Of a DNA stretch of 64,000 nt, positions 8,954 through 18,114 are shown one piece after another. The stretch spans positions 3,534,001 through 3,598,000 of the forward strand of contig NZ_CP023407.1 in the NCBI RefSeq assembly GCF_003665435.1, written 5' to 3'. How positions within the stretch are numbered: the stretch's first letter is position 1; each line of letters begins with the position of its first letter. Both the position numbers and the translations under genes were made by a program. The notes beneath the pieces were generated by a model. It did no database searches and had not been told where the DNA came from. It was given only the letters and a program-made list of their open reading frames with translations. This DNA comes from Streptomyces fungicidicus. Lineage in GTDB: Bacteria; Actinomycetota; Actinomycetes; Streptomycetales; Streptomycetaceae.

Positions 8954-9790
8954 TCACCCCTTCACCGACCCGGCCGTGAGCCCCTGCACGATGTGGCGGC
9001 TGGCGAAGGCGAAGAGGACCATGGTGGGCAGGATGGTGAGCACGGCCGCCGCGGACATCGAGCCCCAGTCGATGTTGAAGCTGGAGATGAAACCGTTCAG
9101 GGCCGTCGGCACCGTCTTGTTGCCGTCGCTGTTCATCAGCGTCACCGAGAGGAACAGCTCGTTCCAGCAGTTGACGAAGTTGAAGATGAACGCGGCCACG
9201 ATCCCGGGGCGCATCACCGGCAGCAGGACCCGGACCAGCGCGCCGAACCGGGAGAGGCCGTCGATCATGGCCGCCTCCTCCAGCGCGTCCGGGATGTTCT
9301 CGAAGAACCCGCGGAGCATCACCGTGCAGAACGGGATGCACACCGCGATGTAGACGAGCATCAGCCCGAAGCGGTTGTCGACCAGCCGCAGGTCGGTCAT
9401 CAGCAGGTACAGCGGGCCCAGCGCGATGAACGACGGGATCATCTGGGTGACCAGGGCCGCCATCAGCAGCGCGGACTTGCTGCGGAACTCGAACCGCGCC
9501 AGCACGTACGCCGACAGCGTCGAGATCGCCGTGGCGACCGCGCCCGCGACGGTCGCCACCACCAGGCTGTTGACCAGGTACGTCCCGAAGTCCGCCTTGC
9601 CGAACAGGCCCTGGTAGTTCTCCAGTGAGAACCGCTCGGGCCAGTAGGCGATCGGGAAGGTGAAGATGTCGCCGGGCGCCTTGAGCGAGGTGACGACGAT
9701 CCAGTAGAGCGGGAAGAGGGAGAAGACCAGCCACAGGCCGAGGAAGGTGAACTTGGTGGCCCGGCCGGCCGTGGATTCCTTGCCGATCAC
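8954..9790 (-). CDS. Carbohydrate ABC transporter permease (MalG type)
   Basis: A 278-residue inner-membrane permease with six predicted helices. The EAA loop that contacts the ATPase is ALEEAAMIDGLSRFGALVRV. The GTG start overlaps the upstream permease stop by four bases. Last gene of the aminotransferase-importer operon. No ATPase is encoded nearby; streptomycete sugar importers usually share the MsiK ATPase, which is inferred here. Confidence 0.92.
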   Translation of the reverse strand: MIGKESTAGRATKFTFLGLWLVFSLFPLYWIVVTSLKAPGDIFTFPIAYWPERFSLENYQGLFGKADFGTYLVNSLVVATVAGAVATAISTLSAYVLARFEFRSKSALLMAALVTQMIPSFIALGPLYLLMTDLRLVDNRFGLMLVYIAVCIPFCTVMLRGFFENIPDALEEAAMIDGLSRFGALVRVLLPVMRPGIVAAFIFNFVNCWNELFLSVTLMNSDGNKTVPTALNGFISSFNIDWGSMSAAAVLTILPTMVLFAFASRHIVQGLTAGSVKG

Positions 9791-10776
9791 GCCCGCACCC
9801 CTCGCTTTCCGGTCTGCTTCTTCTCGCGTGTCGCCAGCAGGAAGAACACCGCGAAGACCAGCAGGATGGCGACGACCAGCAGTCCGAGCGCGGACGCCTT
9901 GCCGTAGTCGCCCTGCTGCGTGATCTTGATCATCCAGGTGGTCACGATGTGCGTCTCGTCGTTCGGCCCGCCCCCGGTCATGCCGAAGATCAGGTCGGGG
10001 AAGTTGAAGATCCAGATGACCCGCAGCAGCACCGTGAGCGCCAGCGTCGTACGGATGTAGGGGATGGTGATCTGGAAGAGGGTGCGCGCCTTGCCCGCGC
10101 CGTCCAGCGCCGCCGCCTCGTACAGCTCGTCGGGGATCGACTGGAGCGCGGCCAGGATCATGATCGCGAAGAAGGTGACGCCGTACCAGACGTTGGCGAT
10201 CAGCACCGCGATCATCGCGGTCTTCGGGTCGGCCAGCCAGGCGATCGGCTCGTCGATCAGCCCCGCCCTCTGCAGCAGGTCGTTGACGACGCCGAACTCG
10301 CTGTTGAACAGCCAGCGGAACAGGATGCCGATGAGGAACCCGGAGATCGCCCACGGGAAGAAGATCAGCGCCTGGTAGAGCCCGCGGAACCGGAACCGCC
10401 GCCGCAGCCACAGCGCGATCGCGAACCCGATCACCAGCTGCGGCACGATCGAACCGACCACCCACAGCAGGGTGTTGTCCAGCACCGTGCCCCACGCGGG
10501 GTCGGTGAAGACCTCACGGAAGTTCCCCAGACCCACCCACGAGGTGTCCGTCAGGTCGGTCAGGTTCCAGTTCCGGAACGCCATCTGACTGCCGGCGATC
10601 ATCGGGTAGTACGTGAAGATCGCCACGAAGACCGCCGCCGGCGCCATGAAGGCGGCGACGACCAGACCGCGCCGGGTGGTGAACTCCCGCCGCCGCCCCG
10701 TCTTCCGGGGCGGGGCGCCCCCCTCCTTCCGCACGGAGGGCGCCTTCCGGACACCGGACGTGGACGTGGTGGACAT
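9787..10776 (-). CDS. Carbohydrate ABC transporter permease (MalF type)
   Basis: A 329-residue permease: a ~35-residue basic cytosolic head, then six hydrophobic segments, with the EAA motif at ELYEAAALDGAGKARTLFQI. It starts two bases after the TAG of the binding-protein gene and ends in a GTGA overlap with the second permease, so the two membrane subunits are tightly coupled. Confidence 0.92.
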   Translation of the reverse strand: MSTTSTSGVRKAPSVRKEGGAPPRKTGRRREFTTRRGLVVAAFMAPAAVFVAIFTYYPMIAGSQMAFRNWNLTDLTDTSWVGLGNFREVFTDPAWGTVLDNTLLWVVGSIVPQLVIGFAIALWLRRRFRFRGLYQALIFFPWAISGFLIGILFRWLFNSEFGVVNDLLQRAGLIDEPIAWLADPKTAMIAVLIANVWYGVTFFAIMILAALQSIPDELYEAAALDGAGKARTLFQITIPYIRTTLALTVLLRVIWIFNFPDLIFGMTGGGPNDETHIVTTWMIKITQQGDYGKASALGLLVVAILLVFAVFFLLATREKKQTGKRGVRA

Positions 10777-10778
10777 CG

Positions 10779-12074
10779 CTACTTCTTCCACTTCTCGGTC
10801 CAGTACGCGTCCCAGCCCGCCAGCAGCTCCTTCGGCGACAGCTTGCCGAGGATCAGCTTCTGCACGTCGGTGTCGGCCCGCTGCTGCCACTCCGCCCACC
10901 AGGAGACCCCGCGCGGCTGCGTGACGACGAGGTACTTGTCCGGGTTCTCCGTCATGGTGACGTAACTGGCCCACGGGCCCGTCCGGTAGAACTCGTCGTC
11001 GGCCGCCGCCTTCAGGATCGGCACCAGGCTGTTCTTCTTGGTGAACGCCGTCGACGCCTCCCCCTCGGAGAGGAACTCGACGAGCTTCACCGCCTCCGCC
11101 TTGTGCTTGCTGCCGTCGGCCACGCCCCACCCGGCGGTGGCCAGCGGCTGCACGGTCTTGCCGCTGGGCCCGGCCACCAGCGGGGCGGTGCTCCACTGGT
11201 CCTCGCCGATCGACTTGGACTCCGAGACAGTGGCGATGACCTCGGGGTCCTGCAGCAGGAAGGCGGTGGAACCGTTGGAGAAGCCCTCGACCATCTCCGG
11301 ATAGCCCCAGGCCACCGACGACTTGGGCGAGGCCTCCTTGAACAGCTTCAGATAGGTCTCCATCGCGTCGAGCGCCTCCGGCGCGGAGAAGATCGTGCTG
11401 CCGTCCTTCAGCTTGTAGCCGTTGGCCGGGTCGATGTCGTCGGCTACGTACGCCTCGATCGCCGCGGTGGCGTTGCTGTGCGCGTTGGCGCCGCCCCGGA
11501 AGGCGTAGCCGTAGCGGCGCTCCGCCGGGTCGTGGATCTTCGACGCCTGCTCCAGTAGCTCCTCCCAGGTGGCCGGCGGCTTGTCGAAGCCGGCCTCCTC
11601 GATCAGGTCGGTGCGGTGGAAGAGGCTCAGCCCGTAGAAGCCGTAGGGGACGAAGTACGTCCGGCCCTCGCCGTCCTCGGAGGCCGCGACGGCGTTGTCG
11701 GTGAGGGCGTCCCAGCCCTTCCAGCCGGCCAGGTCCTTCTTCATGTCGTACAGCCAGCCGTTGTTCGACCACGGGCCGACCGTGATGTCCCGTACCTCCA
11801 GGACGTCCACGCCGCTGCCGGACTGGAGCATCTGCTGGATCTTCTGGTCCGCCTGCTCGGTCGGCGGGGAGACCAGGTTGACCTTGGTCTTGGGGTTCTG
11901 CCGCTCGAAGTCCGCTATCAGTTCCTTCAGCAGGTCGCTGCGGGCGGGGTTGGTCAGGCTCTCGACCATGTTGAGGGTGACTGTCCCGCTCTCACCGGGG
12001 CTCATGGTGGAACAGCCGGTCAGGAGCATCGCGGCGGCGGTGCCGAGCGCGAGAGCTGCCGTCCTTCTTCTCAT
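10779..12074 (-). CDS. Sugar-binding lipoprotein of ABC importer
   Basis: A 431-residue extracellular solute-binding protein, family 1. The signal peptide ends in the lipobox LLTGCS (Cys about residue 21), so it is membrane-anchored. GWGVADGSKHKAEAVKLVEF is the typical late-domain motif. The ligand cannot be read from sequence. GAGG lies 9 bases before the ATG. It follows the aminotransferase gene by 46 bases. Confidence 0.92.
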   Translation of the reverse strand: MRRRTAALALGTAAAMLLTGCSTMSPGESGTVTLNMVESLTNPARSDLLKELIADFERQNPKTKVNLVSPPTEQADQKIQQMLQSGSGVDVLEVRDITVGPWSNNGWLYDMKKDLAGWKGWDALTDNAVAASEDGEGRTYFVPYGFYGLSLFHRTDLIEEAGFDKPPATWEELLEQASKIHDPAERRYGYAFRGGANAHSNATAAIEAYVADDIDPANGYKLKDGSTIFSAPEALDAMETYLKLFKEASPKSSVAWGYPEMVEGFSNGSTAFLLQDPEVIATVSESKSIGEDQWSTAPLVAGPSGKTVQPLATAGWGVADGSKHKAEAVKLVEFLSEGEASTAFTKKNSLVPILKAAADDEFYRTGPWASYVTMTENPDKYLVVTQPRGVSWWAEWQQRADTDVQKLILGKLSPKELLAGWDAYWTEKWKK

Positions 12075-12120
12075 CGTGCTGACCTCTTCCTTGGGGGTAC
12101 GGGGATGACGGCGGCGCGGG

Positions 12121-13365
12121 CTAGGAGGCGCGGTGCTGCTCGCGTGCCGCGCGGGCCCATTCGCCGAGCACCGGGACGCAGCGTTCGGCGAAGTACTCGT
12201 AGTCCTCGGCGGTGTTGTAGACGTGCGCGGACAGCCGCAGATAGCCGAGCCCGCCGAAGCTGGTGAACGCGGCCTCCACGCCCAGTTCGGCGGCGGCGCG
12301 GTCGCGCAGCGCGTCGGCGGTGAGCCGGCTGTCGGCCAGGCCCTCGGGCAGCCGCACCAGCCGCATGCCGGGCACCGGCATGCCGACGTCGACGGGGCCC
12401 TCGTCCGTGCCGGTCAGCGCGGCGAAGGCGGCGCCGACGACCCGCTCGGCGTAACCGGCCAGTTCGTCCATGTAGCGGCGGGCGGCGGTCCAGCCCCAGG
12501 TGCCCTCGATGAAGTCGAGGGCCGAGGAGGCGGCGAGGTAGTGGGTGGCGTCGACCGTGCCCTGCTGGTCGAAGCGGTCGGGGTAGGGGTCGGCGGCGGC
12601 CCACGAGTCGATCAGCGGATACAGCCCGTCCCGCAGCGGGCCGCGCGCCACCAGGGCGGCGGTGCCGCGCGGGGCGCAGCCCCACTTGTGCAGGTTGCCG
12701 GTCCAGAAGTCGCAGTCCAGCCCGTCGAGCGGGGCGGCGATCAGGCCGGGCGCGTGCGCGGCGTCCACGAGCAGCGGGATCCCGCGCCGCCGTGCCTCCG
12801 CGCCGATCCGCTCCACCGGCAGCCGGCGGGCGGTCGCCGAGGTGATCTGGTCGACGACCACCAGGCCGGTGGCCTCGCCCACCTCCGCCATGACCGCCTC
12901 GTACGCCTGCTCCTCGTCGGCGTCCAGCGGCACCCTGGCCGTGCGGACCCGGCCGCCCCAGCGCCGGGCCAGCCGCTCGGCGCCCATCGTCACGGCGCCG
13001 TAGCCGTGGTCGGTGACGACGATCTCCCCGCCGGGCCGGTGGGCCAGGTTGGCGTAGACGACGCTCACGCCGGCGCTCGCGTTCGGCACCAGGGCGAGGT
13101 CGCCGGGGTCCGCGCCGAGGAAGGCCGCGAGGTCGACCCGGGCCGCCGCGATCCGCTGCGGCAGTTCGGGGAACCACACCACCGGGGCGGCCTCCATCCG
13201 CGTGCGCAGCTCCCGCTGCCGCTCCTGGGCGGCCAGCGGTACGGCGCCGAACGAGCCGTGGTTGAGGTGGCGCAGGGCGGGGTCCAGCGACCAGGCCCGC
13301 GCCGCCGGCCGGCCGTCGGCCAGCAGCAGGGGGCGGGGCGCGGTGGTGACCTCGGTCTCGCTCAC
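12121..13365 (-). CDS. Class V PLP-dependent aminotransferase
   Basis: A 414-residue fold-type I PLP enzyme of the isopenicillin-N-epimerase/cysteine-desulfurase-like group. The PLP lysine is in FWTGNLHKWGCAPRG; the cofactor aspartate is in LLVDAAHAPG, and SAGVSVVY binds the phosphate. The reaction is unknown. The GTG at 13365 follows GGGAG. It heads the ABC-importer operon and faces a FadR-type regulator, so it probably modifies the imported compound, perhaps an amino-bearing sugar derivative (inference). Confidence 0.85.
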   Translation of the reverse strand: MSETEVTTAPRPLLLADGRPAARAWSLDPALRHLNHGSFGAVPLAAQERQRELRTRMEAAPVVWFPELPQRIAAARVDLAAFLGADPGDLALVPNASAGVSVVYANLAHRPGGEIVVTDHGYGAVTMGAERLARRWGGRVRTARVPLDADEEQAYEAVMAEVGEATGLVVVDQITSATARRLPVERIGAEARRRGIPLLVDAAHAPGLIAAPLDGLDCDFWTGNLHKWGCAPRGTAALVARGPLRDGLYPLIDSWAAADPYPDRFDQQGTVDATHYLAASSALDFIEGTWGWTAARRYMDELAGYAERVVGAAFAALTGTDEGPVDVGMPVPGMRLVRLPEGLADSRLTADALRDRAAAELGVEAAFTSFGGLGYLRLSAHVYNTAEDYEYFAERCVPVLGEWARAAREQHRAS

Positions 13366-13482
13366 ATGACTCCCATCCGCGAGGACATCAGATCTCGGCC
13401 CTGCGATCCGGGCCAGACGTATGATGAATCGGGATGTTGGCATGCCATTTCCAGCCATGACAAGGCCTCTGCACCAGAAGAA

Positions 13483-13521
13483 ATCAGATGACTCAAGGTC
13501 GATACATCCAAGACATCTGAT
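13483..13521. promoter_or_regulatory. Candidate operator of the FadR-type regulator
   Basis: ATCAGATG (13483-13490) and CATCTGAT (13514-13521) are an 8-bp inverted pair 23 bases apart; ATCAGAT recurs at about 13387 beside the aminotransferase start. The placement between divergent genes suits regulation of both. Confidence 0.45.
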
Positions 13522-13583
13522 CTCTCGCCTCGCTACAGTGCACTCGGGGCAGGCGCCGCCGGTCCGTCAGGGGGAGGAAAAGG

Positions 13584-14285
13584 ATGTCCGCAGTCGACAA
13601 GGCGTTCCACGGCCTACGGCACATGATCGCGACGGGGCGGCTCGGCCCCGGGGAGCGCATGCCCCCCGAGGCGGACCTCTGCGAGGAACTGGGCGTCTCC
13701 CGCGGCTCGCTGCGCGAGGCGGTGCGGATGCTCGCCGCCCTGGGAGTGGCCGAGCCGCGGCACGGCTCCGGCACCTATGTCTCCCAGCTGCGCCCCGAGG
13801 ACCTCATCGGCAGCCTCTCGCTGACCCTGCAACTCCTGCCGCTGCCCGGCCTGTTGGAGGTCTACGAGATCCGGCGCGTGCTGGAGGCCCATGTCGCGGC
13901 GAAGGCCGCGGCGCGGGCGACGCCCGAGACCGTCGGGACGCTGTTCTCGCTCATCGCGTCCATGGAGGCCACCGAGGACCCCACCGAGGCCTCGGAGCTC
14001 GACCACCGCTTCCACGCCGAGATCGCCCGCGCGGCCGGCAACCCCACCCTCGCCTCCCTGCTCGCGGTCTTCCGCGCCCGCTCCCGCAAGTACCAGGTCT
14101 TCACCCTCCCCGAGGGCCCGGAGCTGCGCCGCAAGAGCGACGCGGACCACCGGGTGCTGGCCACGGCCATCGCCGACCGCGACCCGGGCGCGGCGGCGGG
14201 CGCGGCCGAGGCCCACGTCGCCCAGACCGAACGCTGGCTGCGCACGCTGATGCCGCCGGTGGAGGAGGACGACACCACCGTCTGA
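13584..14285 (+). CDS. FadR-subfamily GntR regulator
   Basis: A 233-residue repressor-type protein. The winged HTH is at residues ~5-70 (LGPGERMPPEADLCEELGVS, then RGSLREAVRML and the wing RHGSGTYVS). The C-terminal FCD effector domain has the metal/ligand residues Asp-His in ELDHRFHAEIA, His in SDADHRVL and His in EAHVAQTE. Divergent from the aminotransferase-ABC importer operon, it is the probable control gene for it, with the imported or converted compound as effector. Confidence 0.88.
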   Translation: MSAVDKAFHGLRHMIATGRLGPGERMPPEADLCEELGVSRGSLREAVRMLAALGVAEPRHGSGTYVSQLRPEDLIGSLSLTLQLLPLPGLLEVYEIRRVLEAHVAAKAAARATPETVGTLFSLIASMEATEDPTEASELDHRFHAEIARAAGNPTLASLLAVFRARSRKYQVFTLPEGPELRRKSDADHRVLATAIADRDPGAAAGAAEAHVAQTERWLRTLMPPVEEDDTTV

Positions 14286-14305
14286 CGACGGGACCGCCCG
14301 CCCCC

Positions 14306-16345
14306 TCAGAAGGGCAGCTCCCGCGCCCGCACCACCTCCAGCCGGGACACCGCGCGGGTCAGCACGACGTACAGCCGGTGCAGGCCCCGTTCCTCCGCCT
14401 CCGCGATGGCCGCCGGTTCGACGGCCACCACATGGTCGTACTCCAGGCCCTTGACGGCACTCGCCGGCACCACGGCGACCCGCGCGCCCAGCGCCTCCGG
14501 ACCCGCCGCCGCCACCCCCGCCCCGGCCAGCGCCCGCCGCAGCCGGGGCACGTCCGCGTCCGCCGCCACGACCCCGACGGACCCCTCCCGTTCCAGCGCG
14601 TCGCGCACGGCGGCCACGACCGCCTCCGGCACCCCGCCCGGCCCGGCCACCTTCCGGGTGCGCAACTCGCCGTCCCCGCGCAGGGAGCGGGCGGCCGGGA
14701 CGTCGACGTCCAGCCGCTCCAGCAGCCGGTTGGTGAGCCCGACCACCGCCCGCGGCACCCGGAACCCGGTGGTCAGCGGGACCACGGCCGCGTCCGGCTT
14801 CCCCAGCTGCCGCAGCACCGCCTGCCAGGAGCGGGCCGCCCACGGGGTGGTCCCCTGCGCCAGGTCGCCCAGCACCGTGAGGGAGCCGAAGGCGGCCCGG
14901 CGGGCGATGGCCCGGCACTCCATCGGGGACAGGTCCTGGGCCTCGTCGACCACCACGTGCCCGTACCCCTCGGGGTGCTCGACCAGCCCGGCGACCTCGT
15001 CGAGCAGCACCAGGTCCGCGGCGGACCAGCGCGCCGACTTCCACGACCGCGGCGGCCGCCCCCACAGCACGGCCCGCTGCTCCCCGGCGTCCAGCACCCC
15101 CTCGGCGGCGGCGGCCAGCACGCCGGGGTCACCGAGCAGTCCGGCCACGACCTCCTCCGCCCGCGTCCGGGGCCACACGGCGTCGACGTACGCCGACACC
15201 GGGCGCGCCCGCTCGATCCGGCGCACCCAGGCGGTGCCGCGGGGCCCGCTGCGCCGCTCGGCCCGTTCCCGCACCGCCGCCACGATCCGGGCCCGCACCC
15301 GCTCGCGCCCGACGCCGTACGGGGGTTCCCCGGCCCGTACGTCCGCCACGATCCGGGCCAGTTCGTCCGCGTCGAGCCGCCAGCGGTACAAACCGTCGGG
15401 AACGGCGAGGGAGTCGGTCCGGTCGGCGCGCACCCCCGCGTACAGGGCCCGGCGCAGCACCTCGGCCATCCGGACGTCGTGTTTGACGGCGGCGGCCCGC
15501 TCGTCGTCGGTCCCGGTGACCGGGTGCCGGGCGATCTCCTCGGTGAGGGTGGACTGCCGTACGCCGGTCTCGCCGAGGGCGGGCAGGACCTCGGAGATGT
15601 AGGAGAGGAAGGTGCGGCTGGGGCCGAGGATGAGCATGCCGCCGCGCCGGATGCGCTGCGGGTGGGTGTAGAGCAGATAGGCCGCCCGGTGCAGGCCGAC
15701 GGCGGTCTTGCCGGTGCCGGGCGCCCCCTGTACGCACACGGAGCCCGCCAGGTCCCCGCGGACGAGGTCGTCCTGCTCGGGCTGGATGGTGGCGGCGATG
15801 TCCCGCATGGGCCCGACGCGGGGCCGCTCGATCTCCCGGGCCACGATGCCGCTGACCCGCTCCTCGCCCCGCTCCAGGTGCTCGTCCTCCAGCCCGGTCA
15901 GGTCTCCGGAGTCGCCGCGGCTGCCGGGCGCCCAGCCGAACCTCCGGCGCACGGCGACGCCCCGCGGGTCGCGGGCGGAGGCCTGGTAGAAGGCGCGGGA
16001 GACGGGCGCCCGCCAGTCGACCACGAGGGGCGGGGCGGCGGGGTGCTCGGTGATCCGCAGCCGGCCGACGTGGTAGCTCTGACCGGAGTGGCCGCCGTCG
16101 CCCGGCGCGAAGTCCAGCCGCCCGAAGAACAGCGGCCCCGGGGGCAGTTCCCGCAACTCCTTGGCCCGACTGCGCAGCCGGTGTCCGAGGACCTCGGCGT
16201 CGGCGCCGGACGCGGAGACGTCCTCGCCGGTGACGACCTGCTCGTCGGCGCCGGTGAGCATGGCGTCGAGGGCGCGGCGGCAGTGGTCGTGGTGGGCGCG
16301 TTCCCGGTCGAGGGCGTGCCGGAGGGCGGGCTCGGGTGACGTCAT
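14306..16345 (-). CDS. HelD-like superfamily 1 ATPase
   Basis: A 679-residue protein with split SF1 helicase motifs: Q-motif region (IQPEQDDLVRGD), Walker A GAPGTGKTAVGLHRA, Walker B VVVDEAQDLSPMECR, GDLAQGTTPW, and the late motif RLYVVLTRAVSRLEVV. This fits actinobacterial HelD proteins that bind RNA polymerase and remove stalled or antibiotic-bound complexes; one relative (HelR) gives rifamycin tolerance. A long coiled N-terminus is typical. It lies 40 bases downstream of a TetR gene, and I did not see a rifamycin-associated element upstream, so the inducer is open. Confidence 0.85.
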   Translation of the reverse strand: MTSPEPALRHALDRERAHHDHCRRALDAMLTGADEQVVTGEDVSASGADAEVLGHRLRSRAKELRELPPGPLFFGRLDFAPGDGGHSGQSYHVGRLRITEHPAAPPLVVDWRAPVSRAFYQASARDPRGVAVRRRFGWAPGSRGDSGDLTGLEDEHLERGEERVSGIVAREIERPRVGPMRDIAATIQPEQDDLVRGDLAGSVCVQGAPGTGKTAVGLHRAAYLLYTHPQRIRRGGMLILGPSRTFLSYISEVLPALGETGVRQSTLTEEIARHPVTGTDDERAAAVKHDVRMAEVLRRALYAGVRADRTDSLAVPDGLYRWRLDADELARIVADVRAGEPPYGVGRERVRARIVAAVRERAERRSGPRGTAWVRRIERARPVSAYVDAVWPRTRAEEVVAGLLGDPGVLAAAAEGVLDAGEQRAVLWGRPPRSWKSARWSAADLVLLDEVAGLVEHPEGYGHVVVDEAQDLSPMECRAIARRAAFGSLTVLGDLAQGTTPWAARSWQAVLRQLGKPDAAVVPLTTGFRVPRAVVGLTNRLLERLDVDVPAARSLRGDGELRTRKVAGPGGVPEAVVAAVRDALEREGSVGVVAADADVPRLRRALAGAGVAAAGPEALGARVAVVPASAVKGLEYDHVVAVEPAAIAEAEERGLHRLYVVLTRAVSRLEVVRARELPF

Positions 16346-16385
16346 TCCACCGAGCGTAACAAATAAAGCAACCGAGTCACGTTTT

Positions 16386-17003
16386 TTACTGAGCTTCACC
16401 CAGGAGCGGCGGCAGTGCCCGCGCCAGCACCCCGAACGCCCGCTCGGCCGCCGCCACCGCGTCGCCCCGCACCTCGCCGGCCCGCTCCCCCGCCGCGATC
16501 CGCCGCCAGTTCTCCTGCGCGAGGATCCGCCGCACGGCGGTGATCTGCCCCGCCGCCAGCCGCGCGCCGAGGCCGCCCCCGAGCGCCTCGGCCAGCGCCT
16601 CCTCGGACCGCTCCAGATGGCCGTGCAGCCGCGCGACCAGCGCCGGCGTGCCGTAGAGCAGCGCGTGGAAGGCGAGCACGTCGGGATCGTCGCTGAGCCC
16701 GGTGACCGGATCGCCCCGCCGAAGGCCGTCCAGGAAGTGCCGCCGCAACGCCTCCACGGGCGCCGGACCCTCCGCGGCCACCCTGGCCGCCTCGCCCTCG
16801 TGGTCGGCGATCCGGTACAGGACCAGGTCCTCCTTGGCCGGGAAGTACCGGAAGAGCGTCGGCTTGGAGATCTCGGCCGCGGCCGCCACCTCCGCGACGG
16901 ACACCGCGTCGAAGCCCCGCTCCAGGAAGAGCCTGATGGCGGTGTCCGACACGGTCCGGTACGTCCGCAGCTTCTTCCGCTCCCGCAGCCCGATCTCACC
17001 CAT
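16386..17003 (-). CDS. TetR-family regulator
   Basis: A 205-residue protein with the N-terminal TetR HTH (TVSDTAIRLFLERGFDAVSV, recognition helix ISKPTLFRYFPAKEDLV). The C-terminal ligand domain is Ala/Arg-rich and not diagnostic. The gap to the HelD gene contains ACCGAGT, a TetR-like half-site, so it may control HelD or be co-transcribed with it. Confidence 0.88.
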   Translation of the reverse strand: MGEIGLRERKKLRTYRTVSDTAIRLFLERGFDAVSVAEVAAAAEISKPTLFRYFPAKEDLVLYRIADHEGEAARVAAEGPAPVEALRRHFLDGLRRGDPVTGLSDDPDVLAFHALLYGTPALVARLHGHLERSEEALAEALGGGLGARLAAGQITAVRRILAQENWRRIAAGERAGEVRGDAVAAAERAFGVLARALPPLLGEAQ

Positions 17004-17066
17004 ACGGCGAGCCTACGCACCCGCCCACCGACGCCGCTCCTCCCTGGGGCGACGGCGGGAAGCCGC

Positions 17067-17939
17067 TCACGCGGAGAGCTGGTTCCAGACCGAGTCGAAC
17101 CACTTCCGCATGCCGTCCACGAAGACGGAGCCCGGAGCGGCCGGGTCCTCCGTCTTCTCGTGGTGGGTCAGGGTGGTGCCGAGGCCCAGGGCGTCCAGGG
17201 CCGTGATCGTCTCGTCCGGTCCCAGACTCACGGGCCGCTCGACGATCTCGTACATGCCGTGCAGAACCTCGGCATCGTTGAAGAGGTAGAGCTTGAAGGC
17301 AGGGGTGAGCGGTGTGTGGCGGATCCGCACGTCGACGGAGGGCACCAGGTTCTCGGTCCGCAGGTAGTCGAGCGTCTCGAGCAGCGACGCGGTGTACAGC
17401 TCGGTGATGGTGCGCAGCCGGTCGCGCATGCGGAGGTCCTCCGGGTCGTCCTTGACCCGGGGGTAGGGCAGCGGCCCCGTCAAATCGGGCAGGAGCATGC
17501 GCAGTGTGATGCTCCTGGGTGCGATGAGACCGTTCTGGATGCGCTCCATCTGGACCCGGATGTGCTTGTCGAGGGTCTCGGACGTCAGCGTGTAGACGTC
17601 CAGGGTGACTTCCTCCTGTTCGAAGGCCCCGCCGATGAACGGGCCCAGGGTCACCACTCCGCCCAGCCTGCCGGCCCTGGCGGCCGAGGTGTGGATGCGC
17701 TGGGTCTTGATCACTCGTGATCCGCTGTTCGGCCGCGTCGCGATCCAGCCCTCGTCCTCCAGCTCGCGCAGCGCCCGCTTCACGGTCTCGCGGGAGACTC
17801 CCAGCTCGTCGACCAGGTCACGCTGCGACGGCAGGGAGGACTGCAGCGGATACGTGCCGTCGGTCACCCGCCTGCGCAACTCGTCGGCGACCTGCTGAAC
17901 CTTGTTGCCTCCGCCTCCGCGGGGCTGCTGCCCGTTCAC
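17067..17939 (-). CDS. DevA-like GntR regulator (module 1)
   Basis: A 290-residue GntR-type regulator with wHTH at ~13-75 (VADELRRRVTDGTYPLQSSL, then SRETVKRALRELEDEG). Its C-terminal domain is clearly related to DevA at 19.1-19.9 kb: the block DVYTLTSETL..I.NGLIAPRSITLRMLLPDL aligns with DevA's ACLTAESL..IHEGRIRPESVDVRVLLPS, and FKLYLFNDAE with VKLYLLNGEE. Both end in a W-F-D motif (MRKWFDSVW; QKWFDTLW). It starts at GTG 17939 with a weak ribosome-binding site. It is divergent from a 60-residue membrane protein, with AGTTGG palindromes between. Confidence 0.85.
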   Translation of the reverse strand: MNGQQPRGGGGNKVQQVADELRRRVTDGTYPLQSSLPSQRDLVDELGVSRETVKRALRELEDEGWIATRPNSGSRVIKTQRIHTSAARAGRLGGVVTLGPFIGGAFEQEEVTLDVYTLTSETLDKHIRVQMERIQNGLIAPRSITLRMLLPDLTGPLPYPRVKDDPEDLRMRDRLRTITELYTASLLETLDYLRTENLVPSVDVRIRHTPLTPAFKLYLFNDAEVLHGMYEIVERPVSLGPDETITALDALGLGTTLTHHEKTEDPAAPGSVFVDGMRKWFDSVWNQLSA

Positions 17940-18004
17940 ATGGGGACCGTACCGCTTTCAGGCATCCGGGAAACCCAGTTTCACCCAACCGGACTTTTGA
18001 TACA

Positions 18005-18071
18005 GGCCAGTTGGTTAAGCGATCAGCCGGTCCGGGCAGACCAGATCCACGATATTCAGTCCAGTTGGACT
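18005..18071. promoter_or_regulatory. Operator region of module 1
   Basis: Two CCAGTTGG sites (18007-18014 and 18062-18069); the second sits in a perfect palindrome AGTCCA-GT-TGGACT (18058-18071). The AGTTGG core is shared with the operators at modules 2 and 3. The site lies between the divergent GntR and small-membrane-protein genes. Confidence 0.6.
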
Positions 18072-18114
18072 ACTGGCGAGCGTTCCACCGGAAGTGGATG
18101 GGAGATGGTCGGAC

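Noticed and set aside
16346..17066. Rifamycin-associated element near the HelD-like gene
   Set aside because: No inverted repeat resembling it was found between the TetR and HelD genes or upstream of TetR.
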